From Hyperoodon ampullatus (Eukaryota; Chordata; Mammalia; Artiodactyla; Ziphiidae): a stretch of DNA of 64,000 nucleotides. This document shows positions 22,973-33,602 of this stretch, one piece after another. A model generated the notes under the pieces. That model did no database searches. It was not told where the DNA came from and saw only the letters and a program-made list of their open reading frames with translations. Position numbers and translations under genes: made by a program. The stretch spans positions 74,985,983 to 75,049,982 of the forward strand of contig OX457071.1 in the NCBI GenBank assembly GCA_949752795.1, given 5' to 3'. The stretch's first letter is position 1. The number at the start of each line of letters is the position of its first letter.

Positions 22973-23802
22973 GAGCTCCGTGAACTGCAGGTAACGGAAG
23001 GCAACGCAAAACAGCTCTCTCACAGACGGGGAGGTGCTGTCAGGGGATGGCGCCGTTGACTTCCCCTCCCCCCATCGAGGAGCTGGCAGCTTTGCCTCAG
23101 TGCATTTCAACATTCTTGACTCTAAATATGTCAGTCCTTTGGATTATGCTTTGAACTGATTATAACGTGTTACCGGGTCCCCCTCCTCTGTAAGAGAGTC
23201 GGGATTTAGCTTTTTTTTTTTTTTTTTCAAATCATCCTTTAACGCAGTGTAGTAACAGGTCAAGAGGCAGACAGCGCAGCCCTGTCCCCGAGGAGACCAG
23301 AGTCCCTCAGGGGAGGTGGAACAGCTGCCAAGCTAAGACCCTGTGCGTCAACTTCTGCAGCCCTGCCCGTCACGCAGAGACTTTCAAAGTCTGCAGGAAA
23401 CCTCAGCGGACCCCCCTCAATACAGAGCCTCCCTGGTCCTGCGCACGGGTCAGATGTGTTATTCCAGAGGGCGGGGGGTCCCCTTTCCTCCACGGTGGTG
23501 GGTTTGTGGTCACTGAGGCATTCGTTCCGGGCAGAGAGATCTTGGTGGGAGAATTCATGGGTTTCCTGCACCAGGCCATCCCAGGAAAGAGAGGGGCAGA
23601 CAGGCTGTGAACAGGGGCAGGGGATAATGGTTCATTAGCAGTGTGGGTGTCTGCGGTCTAGGAGGTCAGGAGGGCGCCAGGGAGTTAACTGTACCTCCAG
23701 ACACTTGGGGGCCGTAACAAAGGTGGGTTTCCCATTCTGTCTGCCGAGTGGACTTTCACCTGTTTATCTCCACCTAGAAGTTTTAATTCTGTTTCTATGG
23801 TT
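22973..23802. other. Unassigned sequence with an internal T run
   Basis: A T run at 23211-23227 is followed by non-repetitive sequence, which could be the reverse of a retrocopy's A tail. I found no AATAAA match on the minus strand next to it and no recognisable coding sequence. Confidence 0.3.
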
Positions 23803-23816
23803 AATACTGACTTGAG

Positions 23817-24134
23817 GGGCTTCCCTGGTGGCGCAGTGGTTGAGAATCTGCCTGCTAATGCAGGGGACACGGGTTCGAGCCCTGGGCTGGGAGGATCCCA
23901 CATGCCGCGTAGCAACTAGGCCCACGAGCCACAACTACTGAGCCTGCGCGTCTGGAGCCTGTGCTCTGCAACGGGAGAAGCCACGATAGTGAGAGGCCCG
24001 CACACTGCGATGAAGAATGGCCCCCGCTTGCCACAACTAGAGAAAGCCCTCGCACAGAAACGAAGACCCAACACAGCAAAAATAAATTAAATAATTAATA
24101 AACTCCTACCGCCAACATCTTCTTAAAAAAAAAA
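23817..24134 (+). mobile_element. CHR-family SINE, intermediate form, with extra 3' sequence
   Basis: Head through 'acccaacacagcaaaaataa', tail AAATTAAATAATTAATAA, then 23 bp of foreign sequence (24102-24124) and a final A run. TSD AATACTGACTTGAG at 23803-23816 and 24135-24148 encloses the extra segment, so it came in with the SINE. Confidence 0.96.
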
Positions 24135-24221
24135 AATACTGACTTGAGACTGGCTGTCCAAAGATTAAGTCAGCAAGCACTGGATGAGCATCCACGCTGT
24201 GTCTGGTACCGTCAGCACAGA

Positions 24222-24385
24222 GGCAGTGTTCCTCAAAGTGCAGCCAACGGCCCCCCGATCAGAATGGCTACGATTCCTTGTTAGGGTGGAGATCCTTGGG
24301 CTCCACCCCAAACAGTCAGTGGGAAATCTCCACGCTAAACAAACTCCTTATTTATACCCAGTGAAGTCTGAGAATTACTGAAAGG
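24222..24385 (+). mobile_element. MER5A-like hAT DNA transposon fossil
   Basis: 'gttcctcaaagtgcagccaa', 'ggctccaccccaaacagtca' and 'gaagtctgagaattactga' match the MER5A layout, whose ends read approximately CAGTGGTTCTCAAAGTG. Confidence 0.6.
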
Positions 24386-24469
24386 GAATCATCATACTAA
24401 CTAGGCGAAGTGGAACGCCTGGACTACAGGATCATCAAATCTGCTGGAAGGGGCTACTATCCCATCGGT

Positions 24470-24600
24470 ACCATGGAGCTCATCATATCTATATGGCCTG
24501 CCTCACAGAAATGGTATGACAACCAAGTGGGATCACATACGTGAAAATGCTTTAGATGTTGTGAGAGCAAATACTATCACCCGCTGCCTTAAATTCTTCC
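24470..24600 (+). mobile_element. MIR SINE 3' part
   Basis: 'ctgcctcacagaaatggtat' and 'acatacgtgaaaatgcttta' follow the MIR 3' half. Confidence 0.45.
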
Positions 24601-24714
24601 TGAAACAAACTTGAGTTGATGAATAAGTGACTCAATCAATGACGAGTTATCCAGTGTCTGAGAAGGCGACAGCCCGTAAATATCTGTGGATGAATGAATT
24701 CTCTGACAGATGGT

Positions 24715-24830
24715 GTAATACAACCGTCTCATCTTATAGGTGAACAACGGAGTGGGACAAAATGTCAACGTAACGTGGCCAAGATCATGAAGCTAGACTG
24801 TGACGAAATCCTGCCCAGACCAAGAAGGCA
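24715..24830 (-). mobile_element. MIR SINE fragment
   Basis: 'cgtctcatcttataggtgaa' and 'acgtggccaagatcatgaag' are the reverse of the MIR core. Confidence 0.5.
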
Positions 24831-25537
24831 GGACACAGGGCCAGGCATCTTTGGGGGGCAGGGGGTGGGGGAGAGAAACCTGCCGTGTGGTCAGGACACA
24901 TCGTCGCAGAAGGCGGAGACCCCGTTACACCATCAGGCCGAGGATGGAAGGAAATGCCGGGTTCAGCCTCAACTGGGGAAAACAGAATCACACCTGCCTC
25001 CAGAAATGGCCATGAATTCTGTACAACTGAGGACAGAAGGCCCCAGGGGACAAAGACAGGGTCTTCGGTCAATGGAAAGAAACAAAGAGCTGATAAATGA
25101 CATCGCTTCATCTGGAAGCCAGTTTCCGAAACGGCCCCCCTGAGGTGGCCCAAGTTTTAAGCCTGGTGACTATTCCGAGCAGGACTGGCCCCAGACCTCC
25201 CATCACGAGGAGAAACACAGGCCACAGGTACAAAATAGGGCCCTGGATGCTGCTTCTCTCAAGGTCTTTAACACGTGCATGTCTCAATATTTTCAACCCA
25301 AATAGAGGAGGGGCTGCTGTTAGCATCTCGCATGAATAAAAGAAAGTAGTAAAGCGACAAGAAAGCACTCAGGGATTAATCATAAGGGGTACTGAAGTTA
25401 GTCACTCTGCAAGGATTATGGACAATTCAAGCTTCTCCTGGGCAATGTATGTCTTGTGATGCGACACAAAGAATGACCATAATGGATCGCGAGGGGGTTA
25501 GAATCTGCTCATGTTGAGAGGACTGGGGAGAGGAAGA
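24831..25537. other. Unassigned sequence
   Basis: Open on the plus strand for 149 codons (24694-25143) but without domain features; no repeat recognised. Confidence 0.3.
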
Positions 25538-25558
25538 CAGATCCTCACTTTCTTTCTT

Positions 25559-25905
25559 TTTAAATAAATTTATTTATTTTTGGCTGCGTTGGGTCTTCGT
25601 TGCTGCGCGCGGGCTTTCTCTAGTTGCGGCAAGCGGGGGCTACTCTTCGTTGCGGTGTGCGAGCTTCTCATTGCAGTGGCTTCTCTTGTTGCAGAGCACG
25701 GGCTCTAGGCACGCAGGCTTCAGTAGTTGTGGCTCGTGGGCTCAGTAGTTGTGGCTCGCGGGCTCTAGAGCGCAGGCTCAGTAGTTGTGGCACACAGGCT
25801 TAGTTGCTCCGTGGTATGTGGGATCTTCCCCAACCAGGGCTAGAGAACCCATGTCCCCTGCCTTGGCAGGTGGCTTCTTAACCACTGCACCACCAGGGAA
25901 GTCCC
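25559..25905 (-). mobile_element. CHR-family SINE, long form
   Basis: AAATAAATTTATTTATTT tail at left, repeated 'cagtagttgtggctcg' modules, ending 'ccaccagggaagtccc'. TSD near CAGATCCTCA (25538-25547 and 25905-25914) with one later mismatch. Confidence 0.96.
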
Positions 25906-25920
25906 AGATCCTCAGCTTTC

Positions 25921-26279
25921 TGTCAAGGTGACAAGCACGTGGACCACAGGGCTGCCCCGAATCCACACACACTGTCTCAGCTTGCTGTCGCCAGATGCTG
26001 GGTCACGAGAAAAACACAGAGGGCTCTCACCTTCCAACTCTGGCACCAGGACCTGCCCTGGAGTCTTCCAGAGATATGAAATCTATAGATAAACTTGTAT
26101 ACGTGGGGCTCAGGCTTGGGGAGGTGGGGTGGAGGGAACACAAACTAATCCAGTGAGGGACATTGAGGGCAAACCCTAGTATTTTACTATCTGCATGTTG
26201 CCGACACCCTTTCAGCCCTAATGTGCATCAAAGCTCTCGGCATTAACAGGAATGTTAATCATCGCAATACAGTCTCAGA
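25921..26279. other. Unassigned sequence
   Basis: No repeat or gene recognised. Confidence 0.3.
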
Positions 26280-26690
26280 TGACCCCAGTTATTCATTTAA
26301 CAAATACTGGTGTCCTGGAGCAGAAACAGTGATCAAAACCCAATGCCTGTCTCGTGCAGCCTGCCACCTAGTCGAGGGGCAGATAACACACAGGTGCATT
26401 TATCACATATTCAGCAAAAGAAAAAGAAAGGCTAAGGCCGTAGAGGGTGAACCCAGAGTTCCATTTCAGATGCAGAAAACAGGAGCCAGCCCCGTGAGGG
26501 CAGAGCATCCTGACGGAGGCCAGAGCAAGTGCAAAGGTGCGTTTGAAAATTGGTGGGGAAGCCACGTGCCAGACGTGCAGGCCGAGAGCAGGAGGCTGGC
26601 AGGACAGTCAGTGAGGTCCCCAGGGCCCAACCACGGAGGACCTGTACCCGCGATGAGCTTCAGACTGAATTCTAAGTGGGACTGAAAAGA
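26280..26690 (-). mobile_element. L2 LINE fragment
   Basis: 'tattcatttaacaaatactg', 'cagagcaagtgcaaaggtgc', 'ccaaccacggaggacctgta' and 'agactgaattctaagtggga' follow the reversed L2 3' region over 400 bp. The 154-codon plus frame here is a reading through this repeat. Confidence 0.7.
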
Positions 26691-27808
26691 CACATTCGTA
26701 TTGGGGCAGGAATTCAGAGCATCTGCCCCCCAGAAACCATCCATCTTTATCATCTCCTTGATCTGCAAAAGTACTATATGCTCTTTTGCTTCTTCCCTGA
26801 AAATTTCAAATATGTATGCTCTCCTGGTTAATTATTTACAGAGTACCTGCTTAACGTGCCCTGGGCCACCAGGAACTGACAAAAGAACAAATGAAGAGAT
26901 AAAATAACAGCTGGGTGGTGGTGAAGGCACACAAGGAGGGAATAAATTAAAAGCAACCAAGGGCAACGCTCCGAGAACAAAGTGTACGTTAGGGGATAAA
27001 CCGCAGATCCGGCAATGAAATTCAGCATCACTTGTGGTTCTGAGACTTCGCAGCATGGAATTAATATACAATGAGGGTCATTAACATATAGGAAGCCTCA
27101 ATTAGCTACATGGAAGCACCAATTTATGGAAAAGTGACATATGTAAGATGATGCCAGGGACTGATTAATACAGACACTTCTGATTCTGTCCTGGGGTAAA
27201 CAGCAGCCAGCTGCATCTCCTAAAATGTATTACATTTACTTCTATACTCTAATGCAACTGATACTTCTCTTTAGAAATACAGTCCTTCAAGAAGACAGTC
27301 AGAGCGTCAAGGGTCTCAAGTCTCAGTCACAGCCCTGGTCCCTGACAAGCCATTTGGTGTCCATGGGTGTCAGTGTCGGAGTTTGAAAGTCAAAGTCAGG
27401 TCAGTGACCACCCAGCGTCCTCCTCTCCAACAGGTCTGCTCTCTGGTCACAGTCATCCCACACGGCAAACGCTGACCAATCCCCTGCTCTCATCACTGAA
27501 GTCACTAAGGTAAGAAGAGCGCCAGCCGCTTTTAAAGCTTTTTCAGCCAACCTGTGGGAAAATGATGGCCCTCGTTAGTAAACAGAGGAATACAAATGAA
27601 AGCAGAGGGTTACTGAGGGATAGCAACAGCAAGGCCTTCGAGAAACTGAAGAGCCTTATTCTGAAAGCACGGCCAGGCCTTGGGTCAGCGACGGAGGAGA
27701 GGGTCCCCCAGGTGGGAAGCCCTCTCCCGAGGTCCCCGCCAGCCTCACAATCACTGGTCCAGGAACATTTCTGGCCTCCATTTTTTGTTTAAAAAAAAAA
27801 AGTGAGTT
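26691..27808. other. Unassigned sequence
   Basis: A weak L2 trace ('acagagtacctgcttaacgt') at 26835-26960; otherwise nothing recognised. Confidence 0.3.
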
Positions 27809-27926
27809 GGACTTCCCTGGAGGTCCAGTGGTTAAGACTCCGCGCTTCCACCGCAAGGGGCGCAGGTTCGATCCCTGGTTGGGGAACTAAGATCCCACAT
27901 GCCATGCGGTGCGGCCAAAAAAAAAA
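27809..27926 (+). mobile_element. CHR-family SINE, short older form
   Basis: GGACTTCCCTGGAGGTCCAG head, 'cttccaccgcaaggggcgca' and 'gtgcggcc' then A tail. Imperfect TSD: A run plus GTGAGTT on the left, GTGGGTT on the right. Confidence 0.93.
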
Positions 27927-28069
27927 AAAAGTGGGTTTAACTCCACACTATATTTTAGCTTAAATAAGAACCAAAAGAGTAACCAGACTCGGTTGTTAAC
28001 TTAGATGATCAAATCAGGTTGTAAATCTTTTGAAAAGTCAGTCTGATGGCAAAGTATAAAAGATATTCC

Positions 28070-28273
28070 GGGCTTCCCTGGTGGCGCAGTGGTTGCGAGT
28101 CCGCCTGCCGATGCAGGGGACGCGGGTTCGTGCCCCGGTCTGGGAGGATCCCACATGCCGCGGAGCGGCTGGGCCCGTGAGCCATGGCCGCTGGGCCTGC
28201 GCATCCGGAGCCTGTGCTCCGCAACGGGAGAGGCCACAGCAGTGAGAAGCCCGCATACCGCAAAAAAAAAAAA
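28070..28273 (+). mobile_element. CHR-family SINE, compact form
   Basis: Compact body with 'ggtctgggaggatcccaca'. TSD AAAAGATATTCC at 28058-28069 and 28274-28285. Confidence 0.97.
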
Positions 28274-28340
28274 AAAAGATATTCCCACCAAACTACTTGA
28301 TTTATTTATTACAGTACTTCACATAAAAGCGAGCACAGGG

Positions 28341-28640
28341 GGCTTCCCTGGTGGCGCAGTGGTTAAGAATCCACCTGCCAATGCAGGGGACATGGGTTCG
28401 AGCCTTGGTCCAGGAAAATCCCACATGCCGCGGAGCAACTAAGCCCGTGTGCCACAGCTACTGAAGCCAGTGCGCCTAGAGCCCATGCTCCGCAACAAGA
28501 GAAGCCACCACAATGAGAAGCCGGCGGACCGCAACTAAGAGTAGCCCCCGCTCACCGCGACTAGAGAAAGCCCGCACGCAGTAACAAAGACCCAACACGG
28601 CCAAAAATAAATAAAAATAAAGTAAATTTATTTAAAAAAA
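28341..28640 (+). mobile_element. CHR-family SINE, long form
   Basis: Long form with 'agtagcccccgctcaccgcg' and A-rich tail. TSD AAAAGCGAGCACAGGG versus AAAAGCTAGCACAGGG (28325-28340, 28641-28656). Lies 68 bp after the preceding compact SINE. Confidence 0.96.
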
Positions 28641-28656
28641 AAAAGCTAGCACAGGG

Positions 28657-29728
28657 TTCAATTTTTGTTTGGGTTTACTGAACTAACAAATGGATTCATC
28701 TGACATCATGGGGGCATACCCACACATGTCCTGCCCAGATGCTGTGGGCCCAAGACAGCACAGGCTGGGGGGGCCAGCTGGCTTTGCTGCTTCCCTGTGA
28801 GTCCACGTGTCCCTATGCCTCTGCCGCCTCTGGCCACCACGACCAAATGCACTGCATCCCCAGGTGATCATGTCTGCCTTTTGCTGGGGTCTGAAGGCCC
28901 CTCTCCTGAGCCCTCCAGAAGACACCCGGCCAGCCTCCTTTAAGTGGATCACTTTGGCACCTAATACACCGAGCCCAGCCTGTGGAGGGCAGGTGATCTC
29001 TGCACAGTCAAATCATGTTTCCATAGGAAACAAAGTCATGATTAAAAGATAAATCCCTTTCACCACTCCCGGTCCCTGAACACTGTGGCTTAAGCTATAG
29101 TTTTTTACAGTAAGCAATTTCCTACTTTGGGTTACTGCTTTATGCATACTGAGTGGCCTGCAGGAGCGGTCAGGTAAACTTGGCCCATCAATAACTAAAT
29201 CCCCAGTACGACTGCCCCGAAGGACCCCTGCATGGACTCGGCCGTTCGCATGTTCCACGCAGCTCCACGACCTGACCTGTACCTGCCCTGGGGTGGCCGT
29301 CTGTCTGTCTGTGCAGTGCCCCCAGCCCCACCCCAAGCCCACTCAAGCGAATCTTCAGTTTACAAAGTGGCCCGTATTTTAAGTCAGACCATTCCCAACA
29401 CGCCCTGCCAATTTCGCTAAAGAGAAATCCACATGGTCATTTGGGTCTCAGGCAAGAATAAACAGAACTATAGGCAGACAGAAACTGCGTTTTATTTATA
29501 CAGCACAAGAAGGAGAAGAGTTTTGTCAGGAAATTTTATAGTTCTTTTTACTAATTGGTTTTAAATGCTGAGAAAGAGAAGGTAAAGGTCACCCAGAATC
29601 CCACCATCTACAGGAAGGAAGTGACACCAACTCCCCGTCCACACTGCATGTCCTCCCGGGATCCGCCCCCTTTCTCCTACATGTATACACAGACACACAC
29701 ACACCCTTTTCTTACATAAAATAGAATC
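28657..29728. other. Unassigned sequence
   Basis: No SINE or L1. A short CA run near 29689-29704. 'cccagaatcccaccatctac' near 29593 hints at an old LINE remnant. No gene identified. Confidence 0.3.
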
Positions 29729-29743
29729 ACGTGGTAACTTTTT

Positions 29744-29951
29744 TTTTTTTTTTTTTTTTGCGGTACGTGGGCCTCTCACTGTTGTGGCCTCTCCCGTTGC
29801 GGAGCACAGGCTCCGGACGCGCAGGCTCAGCGGCCATGGCTCATGGGCCCAGCCGCTCCACGGAATGTGGGATCTTCCCAGACCGGGGCACGAACCCATG
29901 TCCCCTGCATCGGCAGGCGGACTCTCAACCACTGCACCACCAGGGAAGCCC
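29744..29951 (-). mobile_element. CHR-family SINE, compact form
   Basis: T tail then 'gcggtacgtgggcctctcac' to 'ccaccagggaagccc'. TSD ACGTGGTAACTTTTT versus ATGTGGTAACTTTTT (29729-29743, 29952-29966). Confidence 0.97.
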
Positions 29952-30090
29952 ATGTGGTAACTTTTTGACAGTGCCTCTTAAGCATCTTCTCAGAGTCATG
30001 ACTACAAAGCTACGACTCGGCACCGCTAGATGGATGCACCGAATTTGGCATCCCTGTACCCAGTCTCCTAACGATGGTGCAAACATTTTT

Positions 30091-30429
30091 TTTTTTAATT
30101 TATTTTTGGCTACATTGGGTCTCTGTTGCTGTGCGCGGGCTTTCTCTAGTTGCGGCGAGTAGGGGCTACTCTTCGTTGTGGTGCTCGGGCTTCTCATTGC
30201 AATGGCTTCTCTTGTTGCAGAGCACGGGCTCTAGAGTGAGCAGGCTTCGGTAGTTGTGGCACGTGGGCTCAGTAGTTGTGGCTCGTGGGCTCTAGAGCGC
30301 AGGCTCAGTAGTTGTGGCTCACAGGCTTAGTTGCTCCGCAGCATGTGGGATCTTCCCAGACCAGGGCTCGAACCCGTGTCCCCTGCATTGGCAGGTGGAT
30401 TCCTAACCACTGCACGACCAGGGAAGTCC
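30091..30429 (-). mobile_element. CHR-family SINE, long form
   Basis: Long form with repeated 'cagtagttgtggctc' modules. TSD CGATGGTGCAAACATTTTT versus CGATGGTGGAAACATTTTT, 19 bp with one mismatch (30072-30090, 30430-30448). Confidence 0.97.
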
Positions 30430-30486
30430 CGATGGTGGAAACATTTTTGCTGACATAACAGATGATGACTTTCCAAGGTACACAGG

Positions 30487-30630
30487 GACTATTAACCCTG
30501 CTTTATGTGTAAAAAAATTAAGGAGGAGAAGGTTAAGTGCCTTATGGAAAGTCACAAGGCTGGTAAGTGGAGAAGCAAGACACAGATGTTAGACTCCAGG
30601 TGCCCTCCTGGTCCCAGCTGCCTCTTGTTA
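30487..30630 (-). mobile_element. MIR SINE
   Basis: 'gagaaggttaagtgccttat' and 'gtcacaaggctggtaagtgg' are the reversed MIR core. Confidence 0.7.
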
Positions 30631-31309
30631 GCCATTAACCAGGTGCAAACACCCTCGGACATCCTCTCTGTGGCTGACGAGGACACGGCGTGAATGGGGA
30701 GAAAAGCTTCATCTTCATCTTCATCTTAGCAAAAGAAATCTTCCTCCTTGAAATGGATGGATGGTGTGAAGCTGATAAGAGGGGTTTTAAAAAATATGTT
30801 TGACAACATTATAAACAAGCCATTGTCTTCGGCCAGTATTGACCAATGGGCAGCTTTCTAGAGAAGGGATAAGGGAAGGACCTAACGGGGGGGTGGATAG
30901 GAGCCCAGCACTCCTGGAAGACAGAGTCACTAGGAAGCAGGGATGCTGACAACAGCTGGATGGACCTCGCAGGACCCCACACGGGACGATGAGAACAGCA
31001 AGAAAGAGGACGGTGGAGGGAGAAGTCAGGGAAACGTGGACTCAAGTGGTGGGCCCAGGAGGAGGGCAAAGCCGGTTCCTGGAATTTCCCAAAGTGCAAT
31101 TCCTGGGAAGACGTTGGCTCAGCCTGTTGACAAGGGCTAAGGCCACAGCAGGGCTGGTCAGTGGCAGAGAACGTCCCTCCAGTCCTGACGGCAGGCTTAG
31201 CAGAACACACGTCCGCCCTGCTCACTGGAGGAGTTGAAAACCGTGGGCTAATTTAACACAATCTGCTTTATGAGGGTACCAGTCTTTCCGGTTTACTTGG
31301 AACTAATTT
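30631..31309. other. Unassigned sequence
   Basis: A short (CTTCAT)3 run near 30709-30727; nothing else recognised. Overlapping open frames on both strands near 30810-31225 lack domains. Confidence 0.3.
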
Positions 31310-31720
31310 AGTCCTCCAGCAAATATTTCCTGAGAGCCTACAGTGTGCCATGCACTGCTCAGGACACTGAGAACAGAAGGGAGAAGAAGATACAGCATCC
31401 AGTGGCAGAGACTGGAGTGTAAATAAATACAGGACAGTGAACGAACGACTCCTAGAAATAGACAATGGTGCACTGGGGCTTCTGGGAAAAGTTAAATCCA
31501 CACTGATGAGAAGAGAGAGGAAACACTTCCCAGAGGAAAGAGCCTTTGGCCAGGTCTTGAGGACAAAGTCAATTCAATACTCAGAAACTGGAGGGAACAT
31601 GCTCTCGAAGGGGGAAAAGGCCCGACAAGCACCATCTGCACAAACTCATTTGCACGTGTAAGTGCCACAGCCCCGTGTGTGCTGGGAACCAAGGCCCTGC
31701 AGAGTGGCCACACAGAAGCC
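31310..31720 (-). mobile_element. L2 LINE fragment
   Basis: 'cagcaaatatttcctgagag', 'gtgccatgcactgctcagga' and 'cttcccagaggaaagagcct' follow the reversed L2 3' end. Confidence 0.7.
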
Positions 31721-32076
31721 CCACTGCACAAAGCTTCGCATTTATTCTGGAAAAGCACTGCCCTAGGGGCGGCTTCTCTGGCCCCTGCTACTCGCTGTAA
31801 AACGATTAGGTGTTGGTGCAACAGAAAAATTTTTCTACCCCTGTTGGCAAACTTAAAGGCCCATAGTCCTTCCTGCAGATAAGGCAGTACATCCTATTTC
31901 CTTGGTGAATGTTAATTTTTTAAAATATTTTCCATGTTTTTCCCCACTTACCCTCTGATTCAGAGGCACATTAGACCACATTAGACCCAAGTTTCAACGT
32001 CCCTGGTATAAACCTTTGTCTCTTCCTGAAGGTCATGATTTATCCTTCTAAGAACCTGAAATAAAACATTATCATC

Positions 32077-32445
32077 GGGGCTTCCCTGGTGGTGCAGTGG
32101 TTAAGAATCCACCTGCCAGTGCAGGGGACATGGGTTCGAGCCCTGGTCCAGGAAGATCCCACATGTCGTGAAGCAACTAAGCCCGTGCGCCACAACTACT
32201 GAGCCTGTGCTCTAGAGCCCGCGAGCCACAACTACTGAGCCCGCGTGCCACAACTACTGAAGCCCGTGCGCCTACAGCCCGTGCTCTGCAACAAGAGAAG
32301 CCACCACAATGAGAAGCCCGCTCACCGCAACGAGGAGTAGCCCCCTGTCGCCTCAACTAGAGAAAGCCCGCCTGCAACAACGAAGACCCAATGAAGCCAA
32401 AGATAAAAAAATAAATAAGTAAATTTATTTAAAAAAATAAAAACA
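32077..32445 (+). mobile_element. CHR-family SINE, long form
   Basis: Long form with all three 'cacaactactga' modules and AAATAAATAAGTAAATTTAT tail. Short TSD around ATTATCAT on both sides. Confidence 0.96.
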
Positions 32446-32456
32446 AAAATTATCAT

Positions 32457-33262
32457 TCTCTTGAATTTCTCCATTTACGCTTGCAGGTTATCTATTTTAC
32501 CATCTCTATCTTACTTCCACCTAGTTATTTTGCTATGCTATTTGGAATTTTTCATCTTAGATCTTGAGTCCTGGATGTCAGAGGTCTCGTCTTTTTGTTT
32601 TGTATTTTTCACACTCTGTAATGATCACGCTCAGACTGAGAAACAAACGTCAGAACCTTCTCCTTCCTCCCCCAAAAGAAATGAGGCCCAGGCAAATCCC
32701 TTTTCTGTAAATAGACACAATCGACATTAGCACTGAGCCTGCAGACTGAGTCAGTACTTCAGTAGACAGAGTGTATCACGGCAGAGACAGGATGAAAGCC
32801 AGCCTGCGGGTCTAGCCTGCTGGTGTTATTTCCAGAAATTGTTGTTTGCAGAAAAAGTGAGCTTTACAGGAATATCAAAATAAGAAAGAGCATACACCAG
32901 TACAGTCAGAGAACAGAAAACATTTTTAAAAAACGATTTTCAAATAACAATTCCATAAGATGAGACACAAATTTGCAAACTATAATTGAAGGCACTAAAA
33001 TCAAGCATCAAAACAGTGCTTTATTGAAGTGTTATAATTCTTTTCATGTTTTCAGAAAGCCCATTATTTCTATATTTGAGCTGTTCCCTGTGCAACACTC
33101 CAAGGATCACAGTGTTGTTCTGCATCATCTGATTTAATTTTAATCAGAAATTAAAATTATTAGACAGAAAATCAGTTTCCAGGAACCATGAGAGCTGTTC
33201 CAAAGCACAAGAGAGCTACGAGGATTCCCTACATTAAACTGCCTTTTAAAATAAGCCCAAGA
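32457..33262. other. Unassigned A/T-rich sequence
   Basis: No repeat or gene recognised. Confidence 0.3.
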
Positions 33263-33602
33263 GGGCTTCCCTGGTGGCGCAGTGGTTAAGAGTCCGCCTG
33301 CCAATGCAGGGGACACGTGTTCGATCCCTGGTCCGGGAAGATCCCACATGCCGCGGAGCAGCTAAGCCCATGAGCCACAACTACTGAGCCTGCGCTCTAG
33401 AGCCCGCGAGCCACAACTACTGAAGCCCGTGTGCCTAGAGCCCATGCTCCGCAACAAGAAAAGCCACTGCAATGAGAAGCCCACGCGCCGCAACGAAGAG
33501 TAGCCCCCGCTCGCCACAACTAGAGAAAGCCCGTGCACAGCAACAGACCCAACGCAGCCAAAAATAAATAAATTTTTTTAAAAATTATTTTAAAAATAAA
33601 TA
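33263..33602 (+). mobile_element. CHR-family SINE, long form
   Basis: Long form lacking one internal 'cacaactactgagcc' module; A/T-rich tail to about 33602. TSD not clear. Confidence 0.95.

Noticed and set aside
23211..23571. Reversed processed pseudogene with T tail
   Set aside because: No polyadenylation signal next to the T run, no recognisable coding sequence, and no TSD found.
29225..29420. Short plus-strand frame starting MDSAVRMFHAAP
   Set aside because: 62 codons, no family resemblance and no supporting signals.
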